DNA of 57,800 bases from Leucogyrophana mollusca (lineage: Eukaryota > Basidiomycota > Agaricomycetes > Boletales), in the NCBI GenBank assembly GCA_021014945.1, contig MU266513.1:1-57800 (forward strand). Reading direction: 5' to 3'. Shown piece after piece: positions 1 through 11,293 of the stretch. Every line of letters begins with the position of its first letter. Within the stretch, counting starts at the first letter, position 1. The notes below the pieces were generated by a model, which made no database searches, was not told where the DNA came from, and was given only the letters and a program-made list of their open reading frames with translations. A program made the translations under genes and the position numbers.

Positions 1-173
1 GCGGCGAGACGGGTGCGCAGAAAGCGCGCCGTCCGCGCCCCTCGAGACGAGTATGCGCAAGGATGGCGTGGCGGCACGGGTGCCGTTTGGGCGACTGACG
101 GGTTGTTGAAGGGGGAGGTGGGCGGCTGGGCGGCTGGTATGAGGGATGTCGAGGCCGGGTTCCAACTGGGCAT
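1..173 (-). CDS. Possible 5' end of a gene running off the left edge
   Basis: An open frame begins with ATG at 173 on the minus strand and stays open to the window edge, giving about 57 residues rich in Pro, Ala, Ser and Arg (start MPSWNPASTSLIPAAQPP). No domain is recognisable. It would be transcribed away from the epimerase-like gene at 785, which fits a divergent pair. The sequence is GC-rich, where chance open frames are common, so this is only a candidate. Confidence 0.25.
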   Translation of the reverse strand, partial: MPSWNPASTSLIPAAQPPTSPFNNPSVAQTAPVPPRHPCAYSSRGARTARFLRTRLA

Positions 174-784
174 GCCAAATGAAATAATGTGAGACGCACC
201 TAAGCTGCCTCATATCCAGCCCTCTTCCCGATGCCCTCTTTCCGCCCTTGTTACATTGGCCATCCTGCACTTCGCGTCGTCGGGAGCTGGCGGGTGGTGA
301 AGTAGGTGGAAAAGATGAGAGCGAGCGCGGGCGCGATAAGCTATTAGCTATATTAACGCTGGGGAAATGCCGCAAGTTGCGTAATATACTTGGAGTGGTC
401 GGGGGCTCTGAGCGCTTTTAAGGTGCTGATTGCCCGGACTTCAAAATGTTTCAGAGTGACGGAACCGAATAATCCGGAGGAGTAACAGGGGACTCGACAC
501 CGCACATTGACCCCGACCAGGTCGGGCTAAAAGGTCGAGGCTCGGGAGAGGAAGGACGGGTCTGTCAAATGCTTGAGTACTTTGTACGTTACCTAAAAGA
601 GATTATAGAGCCGCTTTCCCGAGAATCATTGGTTGCCTCCGCGACGTCCAATTCGCTTATAATCAACCCAACAAATCTCGCTAACAATTCTGTCTTCAAA
701 ACAATCATCACTCTCGCTCAGAGGATCATCCTCCCATCCTTCCTTTCTTTCAACACCAGTAGCGACGACTGACCTTGGGCCATC
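174..784. other. Intergenic, presumed divergent promoter region
   Basis: About 600 bases with no convincing gene. Short open frames on both strands lack coding character. It probably holds the promoter and 5' leader of the gene starting at 785. The stretch just before that start is rich in C and T, as is common in fungal leaders. Confidence 0.4.
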
Positions 785-2616
785 ATGTCCGCCAGCGCAG
801 AAAAGCCCAGTGTCGTTATTTTTGGTCAGTTTGTTCAAGGCGTTCAAAGGTCTCAAAGCTCCCTGCTGATGTTAGCGCCCGAAAATTTGAATCAGGAGGA
901 CTCAATACCTGCTCGCGCGCTCTTGCTGCACTGTTAGTACCACTCGAAGGGGAACGACTCGTCTCAGTGCGTTCGATCGCCATGATTTCAGGTCATCGAT
1001 GGCTTCACCTGACCTCGGCTACTATCCTAGCACCTTCGTATTGTCGATAAATTCTCCGTCCACCCCCCAACTACGTGTGTCCCCTTCATTTTCTTCGACA
1101 CAATCGCGATACTGACAGCTGGTCAGGTACCTCGGAGCAGAGTTCCCTAAAGTACTCGCGCAGCCTGATGTTGAATACCGTCAAGTCAACCTCACTGTCC
1201 CTGGTAAGCGACACTCCCTTCCTTCGTCAGTATCTTAACGCTACTTCACAGCTGCCGTCTCGTCTGCCTTTGATCCGCCCAGCGGACAGGCGCCATACTC
1301 ATACGTATTTGATCTTACAGGGGAGATCAATCATGACCGTGGCGAGGGGGTAAGTCGCTACAATTTCGCCCAATGTGGCTTTTTTATCATAAATCAATCC
1401 AACAGATCGCTATTCAAATGACATTTTTGGTGGCAAAGATCATCGCTAACGAAGCTGCACGGCGGAAAGTCAAAGCCTATGTTCGGCTCCAGCAACCCGT
1501 CTACGAGTCGCCTGAAAAGGGACTGCACGATGAAAAAGAAGATGTGAAACCTGTAAGACCGCTTGATATATGGTGGCACGAGACATCGCGAATGTTGGCT
1601 TCTATACAAGAGTGAGTGAAGCAGCCTCACTGCTGGTACCTTTCATTGATGGCATAGGGTTGTGCAGTCTAAACTTGGTCATCGTCCGTGCCGGCTTTGT
1701 CTATGGACCATACGTTGATTTTGGCCTTTGTGCGCTTTTACCTCGTCATCGCCCTATACCTGCTTAATCCGATCGCCCTAGATGCTGCGGTGACCACCGT
1801 AGCCTCCGTGTACGGTTACATGAAAAAACCTATGAAGACGCTGTGCGTACGACCGTGACTCTTGTTGTTTTTGTCTCACGGAATATTCGCTAGCTGGGGA
1901 CCAGGCAAGGACCGCATGGATACGGTGCATATCGACGACGTTGCAGGGGGGATGTGGGCTTGTGCAGAGTGGATAGCTCCCCTGGGCCGTAAAGAAGCGG
2001 ACATCGTCGCGGGCGAGAAGATTCTTTTCCACAACGAGAAGAGCAAGGTGGCTGAGGTCGAGGGAACATGTCCGCCTAACTCTCAACCAATCGCGCCGGT
2101 GTTCAACTTGGTAAATCCCCTTCCCCTTTCTACTATAGAAACTCCTCACCTTCAACATCCTCACTGCGTGTAGGTCGATGACTCAGAGACTACGTTAGTG
2201 AAAGGTGGTTCCATGATCACCGAGTATTTTGGAACGACATTCGAGTTCTATGATTTCGTCACAAACACGGTAGCCAAGGTACATTCCTGGCAGAGTTGAC
2301 GTTATATCCACCCTTTTCCTAACCCTTCTATCTCCAGTTCAAACTTGATGATGTGGTGGAAGAGATTAACGAACACCATGTTGGCACTTGGACGGAAATG
2401 CTTCAGACCTCTAACCCACCCATCTCGCACACACCCTTGAATGCCTACATGGATAAATACGCCCTCTCGCGGCATAGACTGGCTTACAACAACGGCAAGA
2501 TCAAAGGTGTGGTGGGATACAAGCTCAAGCGACCCGATTTCTGCCACGAGACCTTGAAAGAGGTCGTGGAGAAGTGGAAAGCGGAAGGTTCGTGGCCGAT
2601 ACTTGAAGGACACTGA
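785..2616 (+). CDS. NAD(P)-binding Rossmann protein, epimerase/dehydratase-like
   Basis: Spliced gene with at least seven short introns. It starts MSASAEKPSVVIFG, where the beta-strand and glycine turn of a Rossmann dinucleotide fold are split by the first intron (continuing GGLNTCSRALAALL). Later segments fit the extended SDR (NAD-dependent epimerase/dehydratase) group: a YSYVFDLTGE strand, LVIVRAGFVYGPY (the R-x-x-x-x-YG segment after the active site) and VHIDDVAGGMWACAEW (the D-V segment typical of the family). The C-terminal exon from 2338 ends ILEGH. I see no clear YxxxK catalytic pair, so enzymatic activity is uncertain. The substrate is unknown. The family is well supported by the order of motifs; the exact exon ends are my inference from GT-AG sites and frame. 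Confidence 0.8.
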
Positions 2617-3211
2617 GGCTAGCTGCAGTGCGAACTGTATTGGGTTCTCATTTGTTGTTGGTTTTCTTTTTCTTTTTTGATCTTACTCCTGGTAGTTATC
2701 TTTTTTTATTTTTCTTTCTTGACCTGCATACATCAACTAAATGTTCCACCAGTCATGTTTGTCGATCGTGCTTTCCGTTGTCCATATTATCTTTGCACGC
2801 GTTCTTGCTATACTTACGGTTTGTGTGATGTAATGGATTAATAGTGTCCTATACATAGCCCTGTTTCCCTTGTCTTGGGGTCGAATCTCAAAGTTGATGG
2901 CCAAAGATCGTATGGCTTGTATCGTCGGGCGGGTTCTTGGTATAACCTTCGAGTCAGCCGGCAGGATTGGGGCTTCAAGCCACAGTTCGATTCCACTTTG
3001 CTCGGAGTAGCATAACGACAGCTTGGATCGCCGCGGACGTGAGTGGAGCTTCAATTGCTGTTCAGCACAGTACAAGCGCAGTCACGGCTGCGCGACTTCT
3101 TCACGGCATGGCAGAGTCTTGATCAGGGCCCCGAACGATCCGGAGCGCTGGGTCAGGCTGGGCGGAGGGACAACGGCCACGCTGTAGCTTTACTCTCTTC
3201 TGCACGACTCC
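2617..3211. other. Intergenic region
   Basis: T-rich sequence at about 2655-2725 just after the epimerase-like gene is probably its 3' UTR. The rest is presumed promoter of the cytochrome b561 gene. An open frame of 112 codons on the minus strand (2737-3075) shows no domain and is not called. No RNA gene is seen. Confidence 0.4.
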
Positions 3212-4297
3212 ATGGGCGAAATGTCATATCCTGAAGAACAGTACGAACTTCTTGCAGATACAGAACGCGAACTCGAATCACCAGTCATGGGCTCTGGAAG
3301 TATTGGAAAAGCCATCAGTTCGGAGAATCGGACTGGTGACAAGCTAGCAAAGCATGCGGCCTTGGTAAGTTACGCTATGCACTGATCTGATACCCACTGA
3401 CAAGGCCTCGTAGGCAGGAATATCTGTACGTGACTTCGAGTATAAGTTGTCTGAGTGGATTCACGAGTGTTGAATCATCCACTAGGTTTTCGTTCTCTGT
3501 ACTTGGGGCATTGTTCTCAGTAACAACCCGACCTCACTGGGCTTGTTTCCGTTCCACCCCATCCTCCAGAGCCTCGCTCTCCTATGCTTCACATACGGTA
3601 CAGGCCGTTCTCCACATGAAATTCGCGGGTCGCTGAGGCACGCATTTCTAGGCATCCTGACTCTCCAGCCGACATCGCAGCCGAAAACGAAAGCCGCCGG
3701 ACTCAAGAGACACCAAATAGCCATGATTGGCGTTGGATTTCCCTGTATTGTACTGGGTACGCTGGCCATCGTCTACCGGAAATGGTCTCGCGCTGCCGAC
3801 CATTTCACCACTTGGCATGGTGTATGTGCTCTCGAGACGTAATTTCTCACCCGCCTTCTGATTGGTTTCTCTATGGACAGATCTTCGGGATAGCTGCTGT
3901 CGTGTGGATACTATTCCAAGTCCTGCTGGGTGGCGGAAGCATATGGTTTGGAGGCGCTCTCTTCGGGGGCAGTGCGAAAGCCAAGGCACTCTGGAAGTAC
4001 CATAGGTATCCTGAACTTTCCCACCTCGATCCATCAGCTGGTTCTTACCCCAATTCTACAGGCTATCAGGCTATATCCTATTTCCGCTTCTGTTGGCTAC
4101 TGCCCACCTTGGGGGAGCATGGTCACATTGGTCGGAATCAGAAAGTACGTTCGCTGTGCGACTAGTTGCGTACTACATCGCGCCAGCTGTTACGCTTGTG
4201 GGTATATATATTCGAGTGAGGTAAGTCTTATGATAGCTTGCCTTGGCCAACTCACTCCCAACGAATCAACAGGCCTTCCAAGATGAACTTCTTCTAA
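3212..4297 (+). CDS. Cytochrome b561-domain membrane protein
   Basis: Predicted multi-pass haem membrane protein of about 250 residues. The start MGEMSYPEEQYELLADTE gives an acidic cytosolic tail. Hydrophobic segments then follow: VFVLCTWGIVLSNNP, the helix ending in FPFHPILQSLALLCFTYG, HQIAMIGVGFPCIVLGTL, IFGIAAVVWILFQVLLGGG and LSGYILFPLLLATAHLGG. Histidines at FHP, KRHQ, TTWHG and KYHR are spaced like the haem ligands of the b561 family, which moves electrons across membranes, often from ascorbate or as a ferric reductase. The last exon gives RPSKMNFF and stop. ATG 3212 was chosen; an in-frame ATG at 3221 is an alternative. It converges on CMR1 with 86 bases between stops. The partner and membrane are unknown. 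Confidence 0.8.
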
Positions 4298-4383
4298 GTA
4301 GGTTGCGTGAAATGGGGCGCTGGACCTTTATATTATGTATAGACTTCCTGTTAATACTATGTTGTCGTACATATATCCCTAAA

Positions 4384-6655
4384 TTACGCGACTAAATCAG
4401 GTGGAGCCCAAAGCACACAGCGCCCACTTGCGTTTCCAGTGGCAGCCCTCTCCACGATGCTTGGATGCGAGCATGTAACAGCTTGCACAGCGGTGATTCT
4501 GCGAGAAAAAAATGATAGGATGAGACCATGCTAATCATGCTACACGACGCGGAAAGCTTACCGCGAACGGTCAGATAATCTCGCAATCAAATCACCCTAT
4601 TGAAACGAGAATTAAAGGTCAATAACAAGCGCAGCTATGCTGTAGGGGTATCCATACCTTGCACGACATTATATCGAGCGAATGGTCCATATTACCTATC
4701 TGCAGGCCAAGTGTTCATGTTAAAACCACGAGGTCTGGCCAACTACTCCAAATACTGACCGTGAAATGAGGATATACGTCTGGGTTCGGCGTCCAGACAG
4801 CTCTGAGGATAGTCAACCACTTGCCCTGAGTGAATTGTCAGCTTCCTAAGTTGAGTCTGGGCTGGAGATCAATGCACCGTCTGGCAGTTATGCTTCATTC
4901 GACTGAAAGGGGTGAACGACGGGAACGCAGTGGACGAATTGTACTTGGCAGCGTCGAACTCCCATACTGGACGAACCACGGTCAGCGTTATAGCATGTAC
5001 GCCTGAGAGTACTCACATCTCAATGTGTCGTCGTAGCTGGTGCTGACGATGCTTCTTCCTCTCGGGTCCCAATATGCCGAGCTAACGGACTTGCCATGTG
5101 AGAATTCCCCGCGAAGGCAACCTTTCCCTTTCTTTGACTCGACAAATTCTTGAACGGTGTCGAAACTGAACTCTGCACCAGTCTGCGGCGGACCATCCAC
5201 ATTTGTCCCGCCTGAATCTGACCCGACCATCAATGTCTGCAGTTTTCTGCTGTCCCATATCCTGCGTAGAGTAGGCATCAGAGAAGGCCGAAGATCATGA
5301 GTGATTTAATACCCTTACTTCAGCTGCCGATTATTTGATGCCGTCAGGAGAAAGTGTGGGGTTGTAGGATTTATGCTGACAGATCCAATCTTCTGGTCAG
5401 ACAGTCCGTACCACCGGGCCTTTGATTTGTCTTGCCGCAGATCCAGGTGAGTGAGGCCCCCAGCAGCGTCGGATATCCACAATTCATTCCCATCAGGGGG
5501 AAGGTCGACACTGGTGATCAAAGTTTCGTCCGAGGAAAAGATCTCTTGCGAGATCCCAGAGATGAACGACATTCTTCGGATGGTGCAGTCGTACGAGGTT
5601 GTGAATACCTATGTGACAGGTCCAGTCTCTGCCTGTGAAGCATTCGCGATGGGATACTTACACTGTGTGAATCCATGGGGTCAAACTTGACCGATGAGAT
5701 GGAGGACTTTGAAGTAGCTGGCCAATGTTGCTGAAGGCGCCAGTACTTTCCGCCCTCCTTGTCATCTGCGGCAGCTACATCGTCATCCTCGTCGGCCACT
5801 TCATCAGGGGGCGCACGAGCGTCCCAGATACCAAGTTGGCCGTGTTTATCTGTGATTCAGCATCAGTCCTGGATGCTCTCTGAGCCCAATTGGCTGCCGC
5901 AAACCTCCAAAGAATATAAGATCCTTCGAGACCTCCGGGTGGTACGCCGCGCTGTAAACTCTGTCCTGAGTGACCTTCGCTCGTGCGACCACTTTCATCT
6001 TCTGGAGCCTGTTTCTCAGATCTTTCACAGCAGCATCGTCCTTCTTGTCCTCGTCGAAAACGAAGGCGTCGATCTCGCCCACGCGCTTCGGGAGCGGCGT
6101 CGTGACGGCGGTCTGGAGTGCGGCTCGGAGAGTGATTAGTTCCGGAGGCTCGAGTTCCTCAGCAAGAGTTGTCAGGTCGAGATCCTGGTGACGGGGCCGT
6201 TTCGCCTCACGGGCCTTCTCCTCTGCTTCACGTCGCTCTTCCTCTTCTTTCCTGAGCCTTTCCTCGTGCTCAGCCTGTGACGTACGGTAAATTTCAAATC
6301 TTCAAAGGCCAAAAACGGTGTCACGCACCTCTCTCTTGCGCTTCTTCGACGGGCTCTCATTGGGGTCGACCACTTCCTTCTTCAGTCTCGAAGACTGCCT
6401 GCGCGGCGCCTCGACTTCCCTCTCCCGCTTGACCCTCTTCGAAGGCTGTACCGGTTTTGCCTTTGACTTCGCAGGCGCCTTGGTTTTAGCGGGGACGCCG
6501 AGCTGTCCGACAGCGTCTTTCAGCTCAAGCTGCTCGAGGAGTGCTCGGTTTCTTGCGATGTTGGCCTCCCGCTCTAACTCACTGTGTCAAAATGATCATC
6601 AGCGTAGGGCGCTTGAGAGGGAAGTTGCCGCTTACTATTCGGATAGCTCAGGCAT
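4384..6655 (-). CDS. CMR1: DNA damage-binding WD40 protein Cmr1 (WDR76 family)
   Basis: The first exon is only 20 bases (MPELSEY...), followed by the family's N-terminal signature ERE-ANIARNRALLEQLEL, a basic and acidic linker (PSKRVKREREVEAPRRQSSRLKKE), and then seven WD40-type blades: VYSAAYHPE, ISSVKFDPMDSHSV, LWISDAAGGLTHLDLR, FLLTASNNRQLKIWDSRK, SVSSAYWDPRGRSIVSTSYDD, and the C-terminal block with HNCQTGKWLTILRAVWTPNPD and GNMDHSLDIYSCKGD. The last exon ends SGRCVLWAPPDLVA. Yeast Cmr1 binds DNA, is recruited to UV-damaged sites and collects in nuclear foci under replication stress. Length and blade order match the family. Two ACGCGT boxes lie 77-105 bases upstream, fitting S-phase expression. 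Confidence 0.93.
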
Positions 6656-7073
6656 GTCTCTTCAAGTTATGCTTTGGCTTCGGGAAGGTAACTCAGCTGA
6701 GTTATTAAAGATCAAACAAGGCGAAGATGAAACGCGTCGCGTTACGTCACTGTCACGCGTCCAGAGGTGTCACGCACCTCAATGAACGGTGCAGTAGGAG
6801 TATGAGTACCAGTAGATACATCATCATAGAAGGAGAAGGCATCGGTGAAACAACATAGCTATGGCATCAAAGAGAAAAATGGTGGTAGTGGGTACGTATA
6901 AGAGAGCTAATTTGTGACAAGAAAGCAGGACAGCAGCGATAAGCCTGAGTGTTCTAAAGTACCAAAAGAAAATTCCACACAAATCACAGCGCAAAAACCA
7001 GAGGAAATGAATAAACAACTAAAAAAGCCGACCTCAGCAGCCCAGCTGACTGAGGAACCAACCAGCGATCTGC
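6656..7073. promoter_or_regulatory. CMR1 promoter region with two MCB boxes
   Basis: ACGCGT occurs at 6732-6737 and 6755-6760, with a TTACGTCA element between them. ACGCGT is the binding site of the G1/S factor MBF in ascomycetes; its role here is inferred. The 15-mer GGTGTCACGCACCTC at 6766-6780 is an exact copy of the first-intron donor region inside CMR1 (6317-6331). The rest, up to 7073, is presumably the 3' UTR of the upstream minus-strand gene. Confidence 0.5.
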
Positions 7074-8915
7074 TCAAGTCACCTCCAACACTGACGTCTC
7101 CAGGACGCGGAATTGGGTCGTGTCCTTCGAGTTCTCAGACCACCCTACGATTTCTCGCCAGTTCACTGAATTAGCTTCTTTCTCGCCAGCCCCGGCGAAC
7201 AGCCCGACGTCGTCATCGTTGAGTCCGCGGAAGATGAGGAAGAGTCGGGTGAACACGCAAGGCTCCGCCGTCACAGATATGTCGACGGCGGCGGCGATTC
7301 TGGTGGGGGGGAGGAATCGATACGCGATGTTTTTGTGTGCAGAAAACGCGGAAAGGTTGTTGCTACAAGTCGCTGTCTTAGCACGGAAGATATTTGGACA
7401 AAGATAGTGCGTACTTGATAAAGTTAGTTCGTGCGTGGAGCGACATGCCCAGCTGGTCCAGAACGATCATGAGATGTGGGATAAAGTCACGGAATGACAT
7501 CGCGAAGCCATTCCGTGGTGCAATGAATTCATTAGGGTCGACCATTCCGGGGTCGGGTCTAAGATGTGAGATGTTAACTCGACGCCACAGAAAGCACACA
7601 GTCAAGACCTACTGTGCTTCGTAGTATAGTGAGGTGGCCACCATCTCGCTCTCGAAATGCTCGAGTGCGCCACCAGGGTGCACGCGGAGGAAATACTTGA
7701 ACTTATTTTCCGATAAAGTTTCAGCAGGCGGCCATGTTAAGGGGAGTTTCCAATGGGGTGATAATGATAGGATCACGTCACAATACTGCTGCAAAGGCGC
7801 GAGTATGCTGAGGTGGCATTTAGCAGTCGTGGGCTTTGCAGCCGTCGTAAGTTTGGTCATGACGCGAGAGTCGAAGAGGAATTCGGGGGTGATATCGGGA
7901 TTCATCATGCGTGTGCCGGTGAAATCGACCTTGTGGGTGTCGCCCTGGTGTACGATATCCAATTTCCCCCAGAACATGCCTTCGACCATGGTACCGTCTT
8001 CCATACGAGACATGTCGAGGTCTTCGGCTGAGGAGACAGTTGTCTCCAGGGAGATCTGTTGGCCAGGTACGAGCTCTAGGTTGAACGTGGCAGGCATCTC
8101 TGTGACTGGCGGAGGCCTATATAGATGGTGAGCACGGAGCTAATGGTGTGGAGCCCCAAAACTTACGGTGGCGGCCTATGAAGAGATGTGAGCTAATCGT
8201 TGAACATGCATGCAATACCCTACTCACGGAGGTTCATCAGGTGGAGGAGGAGCGTCACTGACGATCTCCACCCGCAGACCCTGCACGCCATATATCGCGA
8301 TCTGGTATGAATCTTCGCCAGTCAACTAGACACGGTGGGTGAGACGACAAGATCCGGTGGCGCATCTGATTGACCTACATAGATATACGGCCCCGAAACC
8401 AGTCGCTGTGAATGACGTCAGTGCCAAAGCGGGGCGGCAGAGGCGGAGTGCTCACAGAGGCACTGAGGGAAGCAAACTCGACGGGCACTCGTAAACTGAA
8501 GATAGCGTCTGGGGGTGGTTTGGTCCAGTCCCTCGCGACTGCCTCGAGTTCCTATTGTGATGCAGAACATGAGCCAAAAGAGCGATGGAAATATTCAACG
8601 CCACCGACCGGGAAACTCTGAGGGAGCTGGAGAAAAAGAGTCAGCGCTTGCTGGAGTGGGTTGGCGGTGAGATGCTTACGACCCGGACAGTCTCCATGTC
8701 ACCATAGGCGAGGGTGAGGAGGCGCTGCCTCGCAAGAGCCATTTGAGCCTGCTTCTGATACTCACTCTCCTTGTCGGGCTTCTTGTTCTTGATTCTGCCC
8801 CAGAAGGATTGGGAGGGCAGACTGGCGCTCGTGGATCTGGAGGGAAAGGCGAGAGGAAGGTATAAGTCGGGGTAAAAGCAAGAAAATTACTCGCTTACGC
8901 TGGAGAGAGAAGCAT
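7074..8915 (-). CDS. Conserved-looking protein of unknown function
   Basis: A well-formed multi-exon gene. It starts MLLSPA (exon 1), then STSASLPSQSFWGRIKNKK with a charged helix, SEYQKQAQMALARQRLLTLAYGD. A beta-rich body follows: IFSLRVPVEFASLSASRLV, YQIAIYGVQGLRVEIVSDAP, a Pro-rich hinge (PPPPDEPPPPPP), ATFNLELVPGQQISLETT, then a long central exon 7609-8097. The C-terminal exons give WRRVNISHLRPDPGMVDP, FRDFIPHLMIVLDQLGMSLH, IAYRFLPPTRIAAAVDISV and CVFTRLFLIFRGL, ending VLETSVLEVT. I do not recognise the family. There is no signal peptide or membrane helix, so it is probably a cytosolic protein of about 450 residues. Codon use and intron density match the neighbours, so I regard it as a real gene. 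Confidence 0.75.
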
Positions 8916-9313
8916 GATATGGAAAATAGTCGTGAGGAGGAGGATTAGAGTAAGATGGCAAGGGCACTAGTCATTCCGCCTGAAAAAGGATTTTGATTGT
9001 TAGCAGGGCGCAGAACACGCGACAAGAACACGAGGCAGACGAGAAAAGATCTCTAAGCCAACGCCCACAGCTGTTTCCCAAGAAATATAATACCCACAGG
9101 GCCTTTCTTTTGTTAGAACAGCCAAGACGATAATCAGCAGCAGAACCCTTGCCCCGTCGTCGTCGATAGACGAGGCCCTACAGTGCTCGATTATATGAAT
9201 ATCTGCTATCAACTCGGGATGGACGGGATCAGATAATAACTCGGCCACGTGGATTGGGGCCGGCTGTCATCCACAAGCTCTTTTCTTCGCTCTTTCGTTA
9301 CACCCGCAAGGCC
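8916..9313. other. Divergent intergenic region
   Basis: About 400 bases between the start of the unknown minus-strand gene and the start of the SAP-domain gene. AT-rich patches (for example around 9081-9093) may be promoter elements. No gene or structured RNA is seen. Confidence 0.4.
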
Positions 9314-10339
9314 ATGTTCCGCAACGTTTTTCACCCAAATCAGCTGAGGCAATTCACAGCACAGCACCAGCACAGGACCTTTGTCTCCACAGTGCTCCTC
9401 TCGAGAACTTGGGAAAACGAAACAGTCGTCGACCTCAGGAAGGAAGCCAGACACCGCGGATTGTCAACGTACGTCCTGTCACTCCATTTCCCCGCTCTCC
9501 CACCCTGATTGCGATATCCACCAGGAAGGGGAACAAATCTACCCTCATCACCCGCATCCAGTCCTATGAAGAGCAGCAGGCAGCTGGCTCTTCGTCCTCC
9601 CAATCCCCGGCGCCGGCAGCAGCCCGGAGCGCGTCTACGCAGGCTGTCGCCCCTGGATTGCCGTCCGCGTCACAGCCAGCCAGCTCCGCGAGTATCCCAG
9701 CGTTCATGAATGTCAAAATGCCCGACCTCTCTCAGCCTGAGCCCGAGGTACCCGTCCAGATCGTAAGCATCCCTCTTCCCGCGTGTCCCGAGAAATGACA
9801 CGGACTTGCCTCTCGAATCTCCGTGTCGAGGACGCCACGCTCCACGCCCCTTACCTCGTGTCCACCCCTGCTGACTCGCGTCTTTGCAGCCCTCCCTTCC
9901 CGACTTATGGGACTCTGCCCGCCTCAAGCCCAAACTGCCGCAAGAAGCGCCCATACCAAAAATTCACGTTGTCTCGGGCTCGGCAACGCATCACGGCGGT
10001 GGACCCACCCACAGCCTCGAAAGCACACACGAGACCGAGGCCCATAAGCACGCCGAAGCGCCTCCCGCGGACCCTGCCCCCGCCGGTGGGTTCTGGCGCG
10101 ACCTCGCGGACGACATGGGTCTGCCCAGGACGATCAAGGTCGGCCAGGCCGTTTTGGAATCGGACAGGGAGGCGACTGGGGTGCAGAAGGTCCAATCGAG
10201 GCCGCTCGATAAAGAGGAGACGAGGGGGGTCTGGGTACTACTAGGGTTGCTCGCAGGGTCGTGGCTGGTGGGCGGATACGTCAACGGGGCACCAGCGACT
10301 GCTCCAACTGAGGAAGATGGCAAGGACCACACGCACTAG
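9314..10339 (+). CDS. Mitochondrial SAP-domain protein (Aim34-like)
   Basis: Starts MFRNVFHPNQLRQFTAQHQHR, an Arg/Gln/His-rich, acid-free N-terminus typical of a mitochondrial presequence. Next is one SAP motif interrupted by an intron: WENETVVDLRKEARHRGLST then KGNKSTLITRIQSYEEQ. SAP helices bind nucleic acid. A Ser/Ala/Pro-rich linker follows, then a short conserved segment (SLPDLWDSARLKPKLPQ), GFWRDLADDMGLP, and a single C-terminal membrane helix, GVWVLLGLLAGSWLVGGYV. This plan matches the fungal Aim34 type (altered inheritance of mitochondria), a poorly characterised mitochondrial membrane protein. Family placement is by architecture, so the name is tentative. Two introns are seen. The gene lies at the left end of the GC-rich block. 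Confidence 0.72.
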
Positions 10340-10619
10340 TTTCACACACATTTGTTATGAGCCATCATAGTAGACGATCATTACACGCCCCGCTGAGGAG
10401 GACCACACACTAGTTTCACATACTTTTGTTACAGCCCACCATAGTACTTAGACGATTTGTACACACCCACAGTTAGATCCATACACTACTCGCACATTAC
10501 ACACGTTTTCGACAAAACTGCAAGTGCACAAAAATATATTCTATAACTTATAAGGTCAGCTACTGCAGACCAGCTGCAGCAAAAGCTGCCGAACCCCGAC
10601 CCTTTCCTCCGCCACCATC

Positions 10620-11203
10620 ATGTCGCTCGCACTTCGAGCACAGCGCACCGCCCGCATCCGCCTCCTGCACACGTCCGCCAAAGCCCACGACCTCGTCGGC
10701 CCACCAGACCCCACATCCCACATCCGCCCCGTCCTCTACGACACCGCCCCGCCCCCGCCGCGCACCAAAATCCGGCACCCCTACTCTCTCAAAGAGTTCA
10801 CAGACGACACGCGCGACCACGAGCTCCAGTGGAAGCTCGCCCGCCAGCAGCTCGACGCGTTCAACCACACTTTCTGGGCAGAGGTGCGTCGTTCGTTCCG
10901 CTCGTCTCCCCAGCCTGAGTTTGACTTGATTTGCATGCTAAGAGCAACACCCGCTTCGAGGCGGCCAAGCAGAGCGTGCTCGACTCGGTGCCCGAGACCG
11001 CAGACGTGCTGTCCCGCGAGCGCGCCCTCTCCGAGTTCTACAAAAAGTGGGTGATGCAGGAGAGTCGCCGCCAGGCAGAGTATTCCGCCGAGTGGAGAAA
11101 GCGGAACGCCGAGAACATCCTCCTCGCAGCGCGCACCGAATATCAGCGGCTCAAAGAGCGTATATCAGCCACGTTCTCCCTGTCCACGCGCAAGACGAAA
11201 TAG
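10620..11203 (+). CDS. COA8: Cytochrome c oxidase assembly factor Coa8 (APOPT1 family)
   Basis: Two exons. The N-terminus MSLALRAQRTARIRLLHTS is an arginine-rich mitochondrial presequence. The conserved core follows: VGPPDPTSHIRPVLYD, HPYSLKEFTDD, HELQWKLARQQLDAFNHTFW, and after the intron SNTRFEAAKQSVLDSVPE. The end is a basic helix, ESRRQAEYSAEWRKRNAENI. This is the APOP-C domain of COA8, a matrix protein that supports assembly of respiratory complex IV and protects it from oxidative damage. The length of about 170 residues fits the family. Its stop is 90 bases from the stop of NUP133, which converges on it. Confidence 0.92.
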
Positions 11204-11293
11204 TCTGAATTTAAGATTGTACCACTAGCGACGAACACCGAACCATGCACGGATACATTTTGCACCACTCTCCCCCTTCCCTGCCTCCCTCCC

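Noticed and set aside
2975..3000. tRNA-like box B (AGTTCGATTCC)
   Set aside because: The flanks cannot form a T-stem and no box A or acceptor stem is at the right distance.
2737..3075. 112-codon open frame on the minus strand
   Set aside because: No domain or signal. It overlaps the 3' UTR and promoter of plus-strand genes.
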